Positions 25,466 to 34,034 of a stretch of DNA of 64,000 bases are shown here, in pieces (the first letter of the stretch is position 1; every line of letters begins with the position of its first letter). The position numbers were made by a program, and so were the translations under genes. The DNA comes from a bacterium (lineage in GTDB: Bacteria > Actinomycetota > Acidimicrobiia > Spongiisociales > ZC4RG35): the NCBI GenBank assembly GCA_028823995.1, contig JAPPFD010000007.1, positions 1 to 64,000 on the forward strand, written 5' to 3'. The notes under the pieces are model-generated. The model did not search any database, was not told the DNA's origin, and worked only from the letters and a program-made list of their open reading frames with translations.

Positions 25466-26197
25466 ATGCATCTTCCCGTTTTGAATGTTGCGGCATCGGA
25501 CATCCCCGAGCGGATGCTGGTGGTGGGCGATCCCGACCGCGCCCTCCGGGTGGCCGCCCGGTTGGAGGACCGCGTCGAGATCGGGCGCTTCCGCGAATAC
25601 GTGACCCTGGCGGGCAGACACCGGGGGGTCGAGGTGGGGGTGGTCTCCCACGGGGTGGGCGCCGCGGGGGCGGCGGTCTGCTTCGATGAACTCTTCCAGG
25701 CGGGGGTCCGGCGGGTGATCCGGGCCGGGAGTTGCGGAGGGATGCAGGACGACGTCCTCGACGGCCATCTGGTGATCGTCACCGCTGCGGTGCGCAACGA
25801 CGGGCTCACCCCCCAGTTGGTGCCGGAGGGTTATCCCGCCGCCGCCTCACCCGACATCGTGGCCGCACTCCGCCGGGCCGCACGGGGGAGCGAGAACATC
25901 CACGAGGGCCTGGCTCTCACCAACGCGGTGTTCTACAGCAATGAGATCATGGGCTCCAACCTGCGTCTGTGGCAGAAAGCCGGCGTGAAAGCGGTGGAGA
26001 TGGAGTGCGCGGCGCTGTTCGTGATGGCCGGCCTGGCGGGACGGGAATGCGGCGCCATCCTGACGGTGGACGGGAACCCGCTGGTGGAACGGGACGAGGA
26101 GATGACCGGTTACGACCCCCACCGCGAGGTGGTGAGGGAAGCGGTGGGCCGGATGATCGGGATTGCGCTCGACGCCCTGGTGGCCGACCCTCCCTGA
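25466..26197 (+). CDS. nucleoside phosphorylase (PNP/UDP family)
   Basis: 243 residues. It has phosphate-site motifs GDPDR (21-25) and RAGSCGG (86-92), the ribose-site AVEMECAALFVMA, and an Asp202 in TVDGNPL at the place where purine phosphorylases keep an Asp for the base. This favours a purine (inosine-type) nucleoside over uridine. It follows the aldolase fusion by three bases. In the proposed pathway it would release hypoxanthine and the sugar 1-phosphate that MtnA isomerises. It is about the length of a DeoD/Udp subunit, usually hexameric. Confidence 0.9.
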   Translation: MHLPVLNVAASDIPERMLVVGDPDRALRVAARLEDRVEIGRFREYVTLAGRHRGVEVGVVSHGVGAAGAAVCFDELFQAGVRRVIRAGSCGGMQDDVLDGHLVIVTAAVRNDGLTPQLVPEGYPAAASPDIVAALRRAARGSENIHEGLALTNAVFYSNEIMGSNLRLWQKAGVKAVEMECAALFVMAGLAGRECGAILTVDGNPLVERDEEMTGYDPHREVVREAVGRMIGIALDALVADPP

Positions 26198-26211
26198 CCC
26201 GAAGGACCGAG

Positions 26212-26847
26212 TTACCCGACGCCGTCGGAGTTGGACTGGTGGTAGCCCAGGATCAGCAACTCGGTGGCGACATCCACCCTGCGGAGAGTCGTTCCCGCCG
26301 GTGCGTGGAGGACCACGGGGGCGAAGTTGAGAATGGAGGTCACCCCCAACTTCACCAGCAGGTCGACCGCCCCCTGGGCGGCGGGAGCGGGAGTGGCGAT
26401 CACACCGATCGACACCCCCTGGGAGCGGACATCCTCGGTCAGGCTGTCGGGGTGGCGGATGACCAGGTCCCCCACACTCTCTCCGATCTTCCCGGGATCG
26501 GTGTCATACACCCCCGCCAGGATCAGCCCTCGACTGGCGAATCCCTGGTAGTGGGCCAGAGCCATCCCGAGGTTTCCCATCCCCACTATGACAATGGTCA
26601 GAGGAACGTCGAGGCCCAGGGCGGCGCCGATTTGGGATGCCACCGACTGGATGTCGTACCCCACCCCCCGGCGGCCCTCGCATTCCAGGTACCAGAAGTC
26701 CTTCCGCACCTTGGCCGCATTGATGCTGAGGGCCGCGGCGATCTCCCCTGACGACACCGTCTCCTGGTCGACGGGGAGTTGGTCCAGACACCGCAGGTAA
26801 AGCGGCAACCGCGAGACCGTGGCGTGAGGGATAGCCGGTCTAGCCAT
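26212..26847 (-). CDS. rex: redox-sensing transcriptional repressor Rex
   Basis: 211 residues. An N-terminal winged helix (IPHATVSRLPLYLRCL, AAKVRKDFWYL, GRRGVGYD) and a Rossmann domain (IVIVGMGNLGMALAHY) match Rex, which senses the NADH/NAD+ ratio and represses respiratory and fermentation genes. The usual KDLSYLG helix reads KDFWYLE here, a change in a normally conserved DNA-binding segment. It converges with the nucleoside phosphorylase gene (15-base gap) and diverges from the flavoprotein at 26991. I saw no clear Rex operator in the 143-base divergent gap. Confidence 0.92.
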   Translation of the reverse strand: MARPAIPHATVSRLPLYLRCLDQLPVDQETVSSGEIAAALSINAAKVRKDFWYLECEGRRGVGYDIQSVASQIGAALGLDVPLTIVIVGMGNLGMALAHYQGFASRGLILAGVYDTDPGKIGESVGDLVIRHPDSLTEDVRSQGVSIGVIATPAPAAQGAVDLLVKLGVTSILNFAPVVLHAPAGTTLRRVDVATELLILGYHQSNSDGVG

Positions 26848-26990
26848 CCCCGAAATCCTACACCTGGCCGCCCTGCCGGGATCCCCCCTCCGTCCGCCCC
26901 GGGCGTACGCAACCGGGAGGAGATGGGATGGACGCCAACCCCCGCGGCGACCGGCGGCGGGAGGAGCCCAGGTGAAGGCTATCTTTTGAG

Positions 26991-28232
26991 ATGATGAACG
27001 GCGCTGACGTGTTGGTGGTTGGGGGAGGCCCGGCCGGGTCGGCCGCCGCCTATTGGCTGGCTCGGGACGGACACGCCGTCACGGTCGTGGAGCGCAAGTC
27101 CTTTCCCCGCGACAAGACCTGCGGCGACGGTCTGACGCCGCGGGCCGTCTACCAACTCGACGAGATGGGATTCGACTTCTCGGCGCCGGGATTTCACCGT
27201 GTGACGGGACTGCGCTCCTATGCCGGAGACAAGCTGATGCTGGAGATGTCCTGGCCCGATCACTCCCGGTTTCCCGACTGGGGGGGAGTGATCCGCCGCA
27301 GTGAACTCGACCAGCAGGTGGCCGACCTGGCCCGCGGCCAGGGGGTGAGCGTCCTGGAAAATACCGAGGCCCGCCCGTTGGTGGACAACGGGGCGTTGGA
27401 GGGGGTGGAACTGCGCTCCAAGGGGTCGGTGGAAACGGTCAGACCGAGGGTGGTGATCGTGGCCGACGGGGCCCTCAACCGGTTCGGGCGTCATCTGGGG
27501 GTAACCCGCCGGAAGGACTACCCCCTGGGATTGGCGGCCCGCGGTTATTACCGCAGCCCCCGCTCGTCCGATCCGTTCCTGGAGAGCCAACTGGACATCC
27601 GCGACCGCGCGGGAGCCACCATGCCCGGCTACGGCTGGGTGTTTCCCCTGGGTGACGGGACGGTCAATGTGGGAGTGGGACTCCTCTCCACGTTCAAGCG
27701 GTGGAAGCAGACCAACACCACCAAGATGATGGCGGACTGGGTCGACGCGGCCCCCGGGTACTGGGGACTCTCCGAGGAGACCCGTCTCACCGATCCGGTG
27801 GGCGGCGCCCTGCAGATGTCGTTCTCCCGTTCCCCGCTGGCCGGACCCAACTGGCTGGTGATCGGAGACGCGGCGGCCGCGATCAACCCTTGGAACGGAG
27901 AGGGCATCGCCTACGCCTACGAGACGGGGCGCATCGCCGCGGAACTGGCCGGACAGGCGGTCGCCAACGGGAACTCCGATGCCCTGTCGCGATACCCCGG
28001 TCACCTGGACCGGGAGTACGGCCTCTACTACCGCACGGCGCGCATCTTCGTGAAGCTGATCGGACGCCCGGCGGTGATGCGAACCCTCGCCCACACGGGC
28101 TTGCGCAACCGTCCCCTCATGGAGTGGACTCTGAAGGTGATGGCGAACCTCCTGGAGGAGGACGAGAGAGGCATCGGCGAAGAGGTGTTCCGGGCCCTGC
28201 AGAGGCTGGCCCGCGCCGTACCGGTAGCCTGA
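26991..28232 (+). CDS. geranylgeranyl reductase-family FAD protein
   Basis: 413 residues. An FAD dinucleotide-binding motif at the start (VLVVGGGPAGSAAAYWLA), the KTCGDGLTPRAV segment, and GDAAAAINPWNGEGIAYAYETG place it in the GGR/FixC-like flavoprotein family. In actinobacteria such enzymes reduce isoprenoid double bonds, for instance in menaquinone side chains or lipids. Halogenase or lycopene-cyclase-like activities are less likely. It stands alone, divergent from rex, with about 140 bases upstream. The exact substrate is unknown. Confidence 0.88.
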   Translation: MMNGADVLVVGGGPAGSAAAYWLARDGHAVTVVERKSFPRDKTCGDGLTPRAVYQLDEMGFDFSAPGFHRVTGLRSYAGDKLMLEMSWPDHSRFPDWGGVIRRSELDQQVADLARGQGVSVLENTEARPLVDNGALEGVELRSKGSVETVRPRVVIVADGALNRFGRHLGVTRRKDYPLGLAARGYYRSPRSSDPFLESQLDIRDRAGATMPGYGWVFPLGDGTVNVGVGLLSTFKRWKQTNTTKMMADWVDAAPGYWGLSEETRLTDPVGGALQMSFSRSPLAGPNWLVIGDAAAAINPWNGEGIAYAYETGRIAAELAGQAVANGNSDALSRYPGHLDREYGLYYRTARIFVKLIGRPAVMRTLAHTGLRNRPLMEWTLKVMANLLEEDERGIGEEVFRALQRLARAVPVA

Positions 28233-28371
28233 AAAAGGCCTTTTCGGGATTTGGCGGCAGCCAGGCCCGTTAACATGCGTGCTGGTGGTTCGAGGCGACG
28301 CAAGGCGCCGGATCATCGGGTAGTTGCTCAGAACCCTGTTTAACAAGTCGCGGAAGGGCATTGAGGTAACA

Positions 28372-28917
28372 ATGGCAAGGAAGTACCGGTTGGAACCCGA
28401 AGGCGAAGGCCTCTACCGGGTGATCGCTGCGAGAGATTTCAAGACCTCCCGGGGCCAGAGTCCGGAAGTCAAAGAGGGTGACCGGGGAGGACTGGTCTCC
28501 GGACCCTACAACCTGTCCCAGCGGGGACGGTGCTGGATCGAGGAGGGCGCCAAGGTGATCGACCAGGCCAAGGTGTTGAAGGACGGCTTGGTGATGGAGA
28601 ACGCCACCGTGAGCGGCCAGGCCGTGGTCACGGACCTGTCCTGGGTGGCGGGCTCCGCCCAGGTGCAGGACAACGCTCAGATCCAGGAGGGCGGAGCGGT
28701 GCTCGACCAGGCGATAGTGCGGGACGGGGCCACGGTGAGGTCGGCAGGGATCGTGGGCGGACAGGCTGTGGTGGAACACCGGGCAAGGGTGGAGGACGGC
28801 GCCATGGTGGGAGACAAGACCCAGGTGGGAGGAAACGCCGTGATCAGCGGCAAGGAGACCGTGGTCACCGGCGACCGCTACATCATCAAAGGCATCACCA
28901 AGACGGAAACCGCATAG
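28372..28917 (+). CDS. hexapeptide-like repeat protein (left-handed beta-helix type)
   Basis: 181 residues from the ATG at 28372, preceded by TTGAGG; a 16-residue upstream extension from 28324 is unlikely. After a 50-residue head, residues 55-165 run in short repeats with a valine/isoleucine every five to six positions (AKVIDQAKVL, ATVSGQAVV, AQVQDNAQI, ARVEDGAMV). This matches the left-handed beta-helix rhythm of polymer-forming or hexapeptide proteins. No acyltransferase active-site His is obvious, so a structural rather than enzymatic role is likely. There is no signal peptide. Confidence 0.72.
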   Translation: MARKYRLEPEGEGLYRVIAARDFKTSRGQSPEVKEGDRGGLVSGPYNLSQRGRCWIEEGAKVIDQAKVLKDGLVMENATVSGQAVVTDLSWVAGSAQVQDNAQIQEGGAVLDQAIVRDGATVRSAGIVGGQAVVEHRARVEDGAMVGDKTQVGGNAVISGKETVVTGDRYIIKGITKTETA

Positions 28918-29304
28918 AGGGACCAGGCGCTGGGCGAAACCCGGTCCCCGCAGCCTGAAGCCCAGCCTCGTCACCGGTCCCGGCGAAAGTCGCGAAAAAA
29001 CTCCCCTTTCAGGGCCCACCCCCGCCTCCACCGCGCCGTGGGTCTGTGAGTGTTCAGCCCAGCCGAGGGCAGGGCTTGACTCTTCAGACCGGATGATCCC
29101 TTGCGCGGCCCGTGTGACGTCCGACGGGCCGGTTCGGTGCTTGGCTCCTATTCACTATGAGACATCGGTGTGACAAAAACCGAACTTCCGGCAGGGTATT
29201 TTGACAACCGGCGACAAAACCGACGCCCAGGGGTCGACACCACGGCGCGCCGGAACACCGCGGGGCCGCCCTCCAGCCGCGAAGGAACCGGCCGTTCCGC
29301 TAGC
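28918..29304. other. gene-free stretch between two convergent genes
   Basis: 387 bases between the repeat protein (plus) and the VWA lipoprotein (minus). I found no convincing ORF, tRNA or strong terminator hairpin. There are a few A-runs (for example GCGAAAAAACTCC near 28991) and a TTGACT-like hexamer near 29076, but no plus-strand gene follows to use it. Confidence 0.5.
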
Positions 29305-31413
29305 TCAGGGGAGTTGGCAGGCCACCCCACTCGGATAGTCGAGGCCGAGAGAAGCCTGCAACGTCACCGACTCATCCACACCGACGTCGCCGTCCAAGAT
29401 CAGCAGCACCGACCCGTCTTCGTTGGTGTGCACGTACAGGGGCGGGTGCGATTCGCTCTCCACCTTGAACCGGTATCCGGGCTCCAGAGCCGTGGCGTAG
29501 GTGTAGCCCTCCACCGGACACCCGATGCTCGAATCCGGCCACGTCCGGCTCTCGGCCTCCACCACCTCCAGCTTGGTGCTGGAGACACCCAGCCAATCGG
29601 CGAGGAACTCCACGGCCAGGTTCTGCATGCACTCGAGAGGCGAGCACCCGGGCCCGGCGTCGGTGGCTGCGGCTATTTCCTCGGCCCAAGCGGTGAGGAC
29701 CGCGAATTCTGCGACATCGGCGTCATCGGGCGCCAGCCTCAACACCCGGACTGCCTCGGCGGCGACATCGCCGAGGCTGCTGTCCTGGGCCCAGTAGCTC
29801 TGGCGGAGGACCTCAGCGTACTCTGCCACCACGGCCGCCAACTGGAAACTCGAGGAGGTCTCCTCGAAGTCCGCCACCAGTTCGCTCCGGAGGAACGACC
29901 TGTCGATCTCGCGGACCTCCCCGGTGTCGGGGTCCTCGTAACGAAGGTAGACGGTACCCAGAGCGCCGTCCGCTTCGTCGAACAGCTTCATCTCGTACAA
30001 GGCAGTCACGCTGTGGCCCGCCCCCACCTCGCCGGCGTCCACGGTGTCGTCACGGAACTCCTCGTCCCTGACCGCCCGGTTCTCGTACCCCAACAGCCGC
30101 CAACTCCTGACCACCTCCGGGTTGAAATCCACCTGCACCTTGGTGTCCCGGGCGATGTTCTGTAGGGTGCCCACCAGGTTGTCGACGAACAGACGTCGCG
30201 CCTCTCTCAGGGTGTCCACGTAGTGATAGGTGCCGTCCCCGTCGTTGGCGAGTTGCTCCATGAGGACGTCGTTGAAGTTCCCCATCCCGAATCCGACGGT
30301 GGTGAGGGTCACCCCCTGGTCGACATACGACCTGATCTCCCGGAGGATGGAGTCGGCTCCAGTCATGCCCACGTTGGCGACGCCGTCGGAGAGCAGCAGC
30401 ACGCGGGTCACCCGTCCCGGCTGGACGCGCTCTGCAGCCATCTGGTAGGCCAGCCTCAGCCCCTCCTCCGCGTAGGTAGACCCGCCCGGTTGCAGGGCGT
30501 CAATGGCCCGGGTGATCGACTGCTTTTCTCCGCCATCGGTCGGTTCCAGAAGCACCTGCCCTCTGGACCCGTAAATCACGATGCCCACCTCGTCTGTTGG
30601 ACGAAGTTGGTCGACCAGCAATGCCAGCGACTCCTTCACCAGGCCAAGCCGGTCTCCGCGGTTCATGGAACCGGACACGTCGATGGCGAACACCAGCGTG
30701 GCGTCCTTGCGCTCCTCCTCGGGGATGGCCTTGCCCTGCAGCCCCACTCTCAGGAGCCAGTGCCGCTCGGTTCCGAAGCGCGACGGCGAGCCCTCCATGT
30801 GTATCGCGAAGGCCCCTTCGGAGGGTGCCTCGTAGCCGTAGTCGAAGTAGTTGACGAACTCCTCCACCCGCACCGAGGCCGGGTCGGGCAGGTGGCCGTC
30901 CTGCACGAAGAAGCGGGCCACCGTGTACGACCCGGTGTCCACATCTATGGCGAAGGTGGAAAGGTGGTCGTCCTCGGTGTCGACGAAGGGGTTGACCCCG
31001 TAGTGTTCGAAGAAGGTCAGGTCGTAGGGCTCGTCGTTGACCGTCGCCGAGCCCCCGATCCGATTGAAACCCTCGTCCTCCGATGCCTCGAACGCCGCCG
31101 CACTGGCTGCCGCCGCCTCCGCTTGCGGCGCGGCGGTCACTAACGCCGCTGCGGTGGTTGCAGACGCTACCGCTGCTGCTGCGGTGTCCTCATCCAGCCT
31201 TCTGTTCTTCGCCTCCGCTTCAGCGGCCATGACTTCTTCCGCGGCATCCATGGCGGACCGGGCCGTTTCCTGGGAAGCCAGGGTGTTGGGTGGTTTCTGG
31301 GTCGATATCCGCGTGGTGTTCGTCACACGCTCGTCTCCGGTGTCGCCGGCACAGGCCGCGGCAGCGATCACCAGGACCACGACCCAAATCAGTTGTCTGG
31401 GTCTGGTAGTCAT
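29305..31413 (-). CDS. VWA-domain lipoprotein of the YfbK type
   Basis: 702 residues from ATG 31413 with AGAGGTAAGAAG upstream. A lipobox signal (AAAAC at 17-21) precedes a long Ala-rich segment (about 55-110). A vWF-A N-terminal domain (TFAIDVDTGSYTVARFF) follows, then a VWA domain with a complete MIDAS (DVSGSMNRGD, TYAEEG, LSDGVANVG), then a DUF3520-like C-terminus. About 75 further residues at the end contain Cys and a repeat-like Trp/Pro pattern (SLGLDYPSGVACQLP), apparently added. It is outer-face anchored and probably binds protein partners through a divalent metal. YfbK relatives are widespread but poorly understood. Confidence 0.9.
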   Translation of the reverse strand: MTTRPRQLIWVVVLVIAAAACAGDTGDERVTNTTRISTQKPPNTLASQETARSAMDAAEEVMAAEAEAKNRRLDEDTAAAAVASATTAAALVTAAPQAEAAAASAAAFEASEDEGFNRIGGSATVNDEPYDLTFFEHYGVNPFVDTEDDHLSTFAIDVDTGSYTVARFFVQDGHLPDPASVRVEEFVNYFDYGYEAPSEGAFAIHMEGSPSRFGTERHWLLRVGLQGKAIPEEERKDATLVFAIDVSGSMNRGDRLGLVKESLALLVDQLRPTDEVGIVIYGSRGQVLLEPTDGGEKQSITRAIDALQPGGSTYAEEGLRLAYQMAAERVQPGRVTRVLLLSDGVANVGMTGADSILREIRSYVDQGVTLTTVGFGMGNFNDVLMEQLANDGDGTYHYVDTLREARRLFVDNLVGTLQNIARDTKVQVDFNPEVVRSWRLLGYENRAVRDEEFRDDTVDAGEVGAGHSVTALYEMKLFDEADGALGTVYLRYEDPDTGEVREIDRSFLRSELVADFEETSSSFQLAAVVAEYAEVLRQSYWAQDSSLGDVAAEAVRVLRLAPDDADVAEFAVLTAWAEEIAAATDAGPGCSPLECMQNLAVEFLADWLGVSSTKLEVVEAESRTWPDSSIGCPVEGYTYATALEPGYRFKVESESHPPLYVHTNEDGSVLLILDGDVGVDESVTLQASLGLDYPSGVACQLP

Positions 31414-31716
31414 CTTCTTACCTCTTGATTTCAGATCTGTTCGAGTTTGGGATCGGGGAACCGACCCGATGACTTCTCCCTCAGGGGATCGCCCCCTGGA
31501 CCGGGAAGCCGGGCCGAGGCCCCTGCATCCGAGCATATGACGTGCACGAACCTATGCAGGCACATAAGGGGGCCAACCGGCTGCGGAGAAACCGTCCCTG
31601 TCAATACCCCCGATAGCCCACAGGGCTTCCGGTTGATATAAGGAACTAACGGAGACCCGATGGGAGGGAGTCCGTCCGGCCCCGCCCGTTGATTTGAACT
31701 TCTGATTACGTGAGGC
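31414..31716. other. upstream region of the VWA gene, with a short hairpin
   Basis: About 300 bases without a gene. AGCCC-ACA-GGGCT near 31614-31626 could end the amidase transcript on the minus strand. TTGACA (minus strand, about 31600) is a possible -35 for the VWA gene but no matching -10 is clear. Confidence 0.4.
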
Positions 31717-33129
31717 TCACCCGGCAGGCAGCAGGTCGGGGGGATGGCGCTCGTGCCATTCGGTGAGCGACTGGTAGGCGCGGGCCGCCGCCAGTATTGC
31801 GTTCTCCTCGTAGGCCCTGCCCATGAACTTGATCCCGGTGGGCAGACCCTCTTCGGAGAAACCGCTCGGCACGGAGACCGCAGGGAGGCCGGCCACGTTC
31901 CCGAGCGACATCATCGTGTCTTTCCCGGCGTGCAGGGTGGCGCTGCGGAATCCCTGGTTGACCGGCGTGGCCACCCCTGAACGGGTGGGCGCCACCAGTG
32001 CGTCGAAGGGCGACATCGCCTCCTCGGCGTTCTCGGCCACCAGCCTTCTCAGGCGCAACGCGTTTATGTAGTCCTTGGCCAGCACCGTGACCCGGGGATA
32101 GGCGCCGAACCGGTCTTCAGGCGCGGTCAGTTCCGCCAACTTCCCGCTGTCCACGATCTCCTCGAAGGCGCTTGCGGCCTCGGCGAACAGGATGACCTGG
32201 AGGATCTCCTCGTGCGGCAGGTCGGAGAACCTCATCTCCTCGATGTCCGCCACCTCTGCCAGCACGTCGAGAGCCCGCTCGAAGTTGGTACGGGTCGGCT
32301 CGTCCACGTGGTCAGTCACGTTCTCCATCATCCCGAACCGGAAACGGCGCGACCCGACGTCGGAGTCGTCGTAGGCGAAGCTGTGACTCGTGGTGGTCGG
32401 GTCCTTCGGATCCCGCCCGGAGATGGCCTCCAGGACCAGGCCGCAGTCATCGGCGGTGAGGCACATCGGCCCCAGCTTGTCCAGGGTCCAGGAGAGGGCC
32501 ATGGCGCCGAACCGGCTCACCCGCCCGTAGGTGGGACGAAGGCCCGCCACACCGCAATTGCTGGAAGGCGACATGATGGAACCGCCCGTCTCGGAGCCGA
32601 TCGCAAACGGGACCAGGCCCGCCCCGGTCGCCGCGCCGGACCCGGTGGACGATCCGCCGCTCCACCGGTTCTTGTCCCAGGGGGTGATGCCCGGACCGGT
32701 GAAGGAGGCATTGGGTTGCCAGTAGCCGCCGCCCCCGGCCAACTCCACCATGGCCAGCTTGGCCGCCAGCACCGCGCCGGCCGCCCCCAGCCTCTCCACA
32801 ACCGTGGCGTCGTAGTCGAAGACCTGGTTGCGAAACGGCGCCGCGCCCCAGGTGGTGGGGATGCCGTCCTTGGTGGCCAGCAGGTCCTTCACCCCGTAGG
32901 GAATGCCATGCAGAGGGCCCCTGTACCGACCCGATGAGATCTCCTGCTCGGCGCGTCTCGCCTCCCGGATCGCTCTCTCGCGGGTCACCGTCACCACCGC
33001 GTTGTAGTCGCCTCCCAGCCTCTCCAACCGGTCCAGGAAGACCTCGGCCAACTCCGTCGGCGACACCTCCCGGCCCCGGATCAGGCCGCCGAGTTGGCGG
33101 ATGCTCTTGAAGACCAAGCTGTCGGACAA
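31717..33129 (-). CDS. amidase-signature hydrolase (AtzE/GatA-like)
   Basis: 470 residues from a TTG at 33129, preceded by GGAAGAGGG and seven bases beyond the upstream stop; the longer reading from 33183 would overlap the previous gene. Amidase-signature catalytic elements are present: Lys in YGVKDLLAT, the GGSSTGSGAA serine segment and the nucleophile region GSETGGSIMSPSSNCG. Such enzymes hydrolyse amides or transfer ammonia. The small upstream gene resembles AtzG, the partner of 1-carboxybiuret hydrolase AtzE, so an AtzE-like amidase is plausible. The substrate is not proven. Confidence 0.87.
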   Translation of the reverse strand: MSDSLVFKSIRQLGGLIRGREVSPTELAEVFLDRLERLGGDYNAVVTVTRERAIREARRAEQEISSGRYRGPLHGIPYGVKDLLATKDGIPTTWGAAPFRNQVFDYDATVVERLGAAGAVLAAKLAMVELAGGGGYWQPNASFTGPGITPWDKNRWSGGSSTGSGAATGAGLVPFAIGSETGGSIMSPSSNCGVAGLRPTYGRVSRFGAMALSWTLDKLGPMCLTADDCGLVLEAISGRDPKDPTTTSHSFAYDDSDVGSRRFRFGMMENVTDHVDEPTRTNFERALDVLAEVADIEEMRFSDLPHEEILQVILFAEAASAFEEIVDSGKLAELTAPEDRFGAYPRVTVLAKDYINALRLRRLVAENAEEAMSPFDALVAPTRSGVATPVNQGFRSATLHAGKDTMMSLGNVAGLPAVSVPSGFSEEGLPTGIKFMGRAYEENAILAAARAYQSLTEWHERHPPDLLPAG

Positions 33130-33133
33130 GACG

Positions 33134-33343
33134 TCAGCCCTCTTCCCGGTAGGGCGCGAACACCGAGAACGGCTCGTCGCCATTCTCCAGCCTGACGGCG
33201 CTCACCGCCTGCGACGCCCGGACGATGGTCTCCACGCCCGTCCGCACCCCCTCCAGTTGCTCCTCGTCCAAGCGGTCCCCGTAGAGGCGCTTGACGGTGT
33301 TGAATCTCTCCTCCACATCCTGATTGGTCGCTTCGTCGTTCAA
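33134..33343 (-). CDS. AtzG-like (DUF4089) small amidase partner
   Basis: 69 residues. It is helical with the GatC/AtzG-like pattern: a helix with LDEEQLEGVRTGVETIV, another with Leu/Val spacing, then an acidic-Pro end with DEPFSVFAPYREE. AtzG proteins bind and stabilise the amidase AtzE, much as GatC does for GatA. It lies immediately upstream of the amidase with a two- to seven-base gap on the same strand, the arrangement known for atzG-atzE. It is a small gene, supported mostly by pattern and context. Confidence 0.7.
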   Translation of the reverse strand: MNDEATNQDVEERFNTVKRLYGDRLDEEQLEGVRTGVETIVRASQAVSAVRLENGDEPFSVFAPYREEG

Positions 33344-33462
33344 GATTGTCCTCCGCTTCTCGCCTGCCTGATCCTGTCCCGATCCGGCTCTCGCCCAGCC
33401 TCAACTGCCCGTCACAATAGCAAGCGGCCGACCCGGTGAATACCCGCAGGCCGTTTGGGCTT

Positions 33463-33840
33463 TCAGTCGGTGACGTAGGTGTGGGTGATTACCTCCCACA
33501 CGTGGCCGTCCTCGCAGTCGAAGTAAAACCCTCGTCCCCCGTGATGGTGGTTGATCCTGCCGTCCGCACGGGAACGGGGGCCGCTCCCGAAGGGTACGCC
33601 CTCGTCCTTGATCCGTCCGAGCACCGCATCGAACTCCTTGTCGGAGGCCAGGAAGGCGTAGTGGTTGGACTGGGGGTTGTCCGAGTCGTCGAAGTCAAGC
33701 GTGAAAGTGTCGTTGACCTTGACCGGGGCGAAGTGTCCCCAGGTCCCCCGGTATTCGACCCCGAAGATGCGGGCGATGAACTTGGCGGATTTCACCTTGT
33801 CGTGGGCGGGCACGATCGTATGGTCCAGCTGCAGAGCCAT
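33463..33840 (-). CDS. VOC (glyoxalase/dioxygenase) family protein
   Basis: 125 residues from ATG 33840 with GGAGAGGAGG upstream. It is a single VOC unit: LDHTIVPAHDKVKSAKFIARIFG at the N-terminus, and GRGFYFDCEDGHVWEVITHTY at the end with the usual metal-binding Glu in HVWEV. Two His (NHH) lie in a loop. VOC proteins include lyases, isomerases and dioxygenases; this one cannot be assigned further. It follows the amidase pair on the same strand but with a 120-base gap, so co-transcription is uncertain. Confidence 0.85.
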   Translation of the reverse strand: MALQLDHTIVPAHDKVKSAKFIARIFGVEYRGTWGHFAPVKVNDTFTLDFDDSDNPQSNHYAFLASDKEFDAVLGRIKDEGVPFGSGPRSRADGRINHHHGGRGFYFDCEDGHVWEVITHTYVTD

Positions 33841-34034
33841 GGCGAACCTCCTCTCCCCCACCACTCTACCCCCGGCTCGAACGCCAAGGCAGGGGGCCCT
33901 GACCCGATGCCATCGGAGCCGAGAGCCCGTGTGGGGCCGGGGATCCCGGAGGCCCTGTGACCAGCGCCGAAGCCCGCGGGCAGGTACCATGCCGAGAAAG
34001 CGCCAGATACCGACACAACGCACAGGGAGAAGCC

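Noticed and set aside
26979..28361. 460-residue minus-strand frame
   Set aside because: Antisense to the FAD protein; contains no coherent domain.
28980..29060. A-rich/G-rich stretch considered as a riboswitch (cyclic-di-AMP type)
   Set aside because: The conserved motifs and a downstream gene on the same strand are missing.
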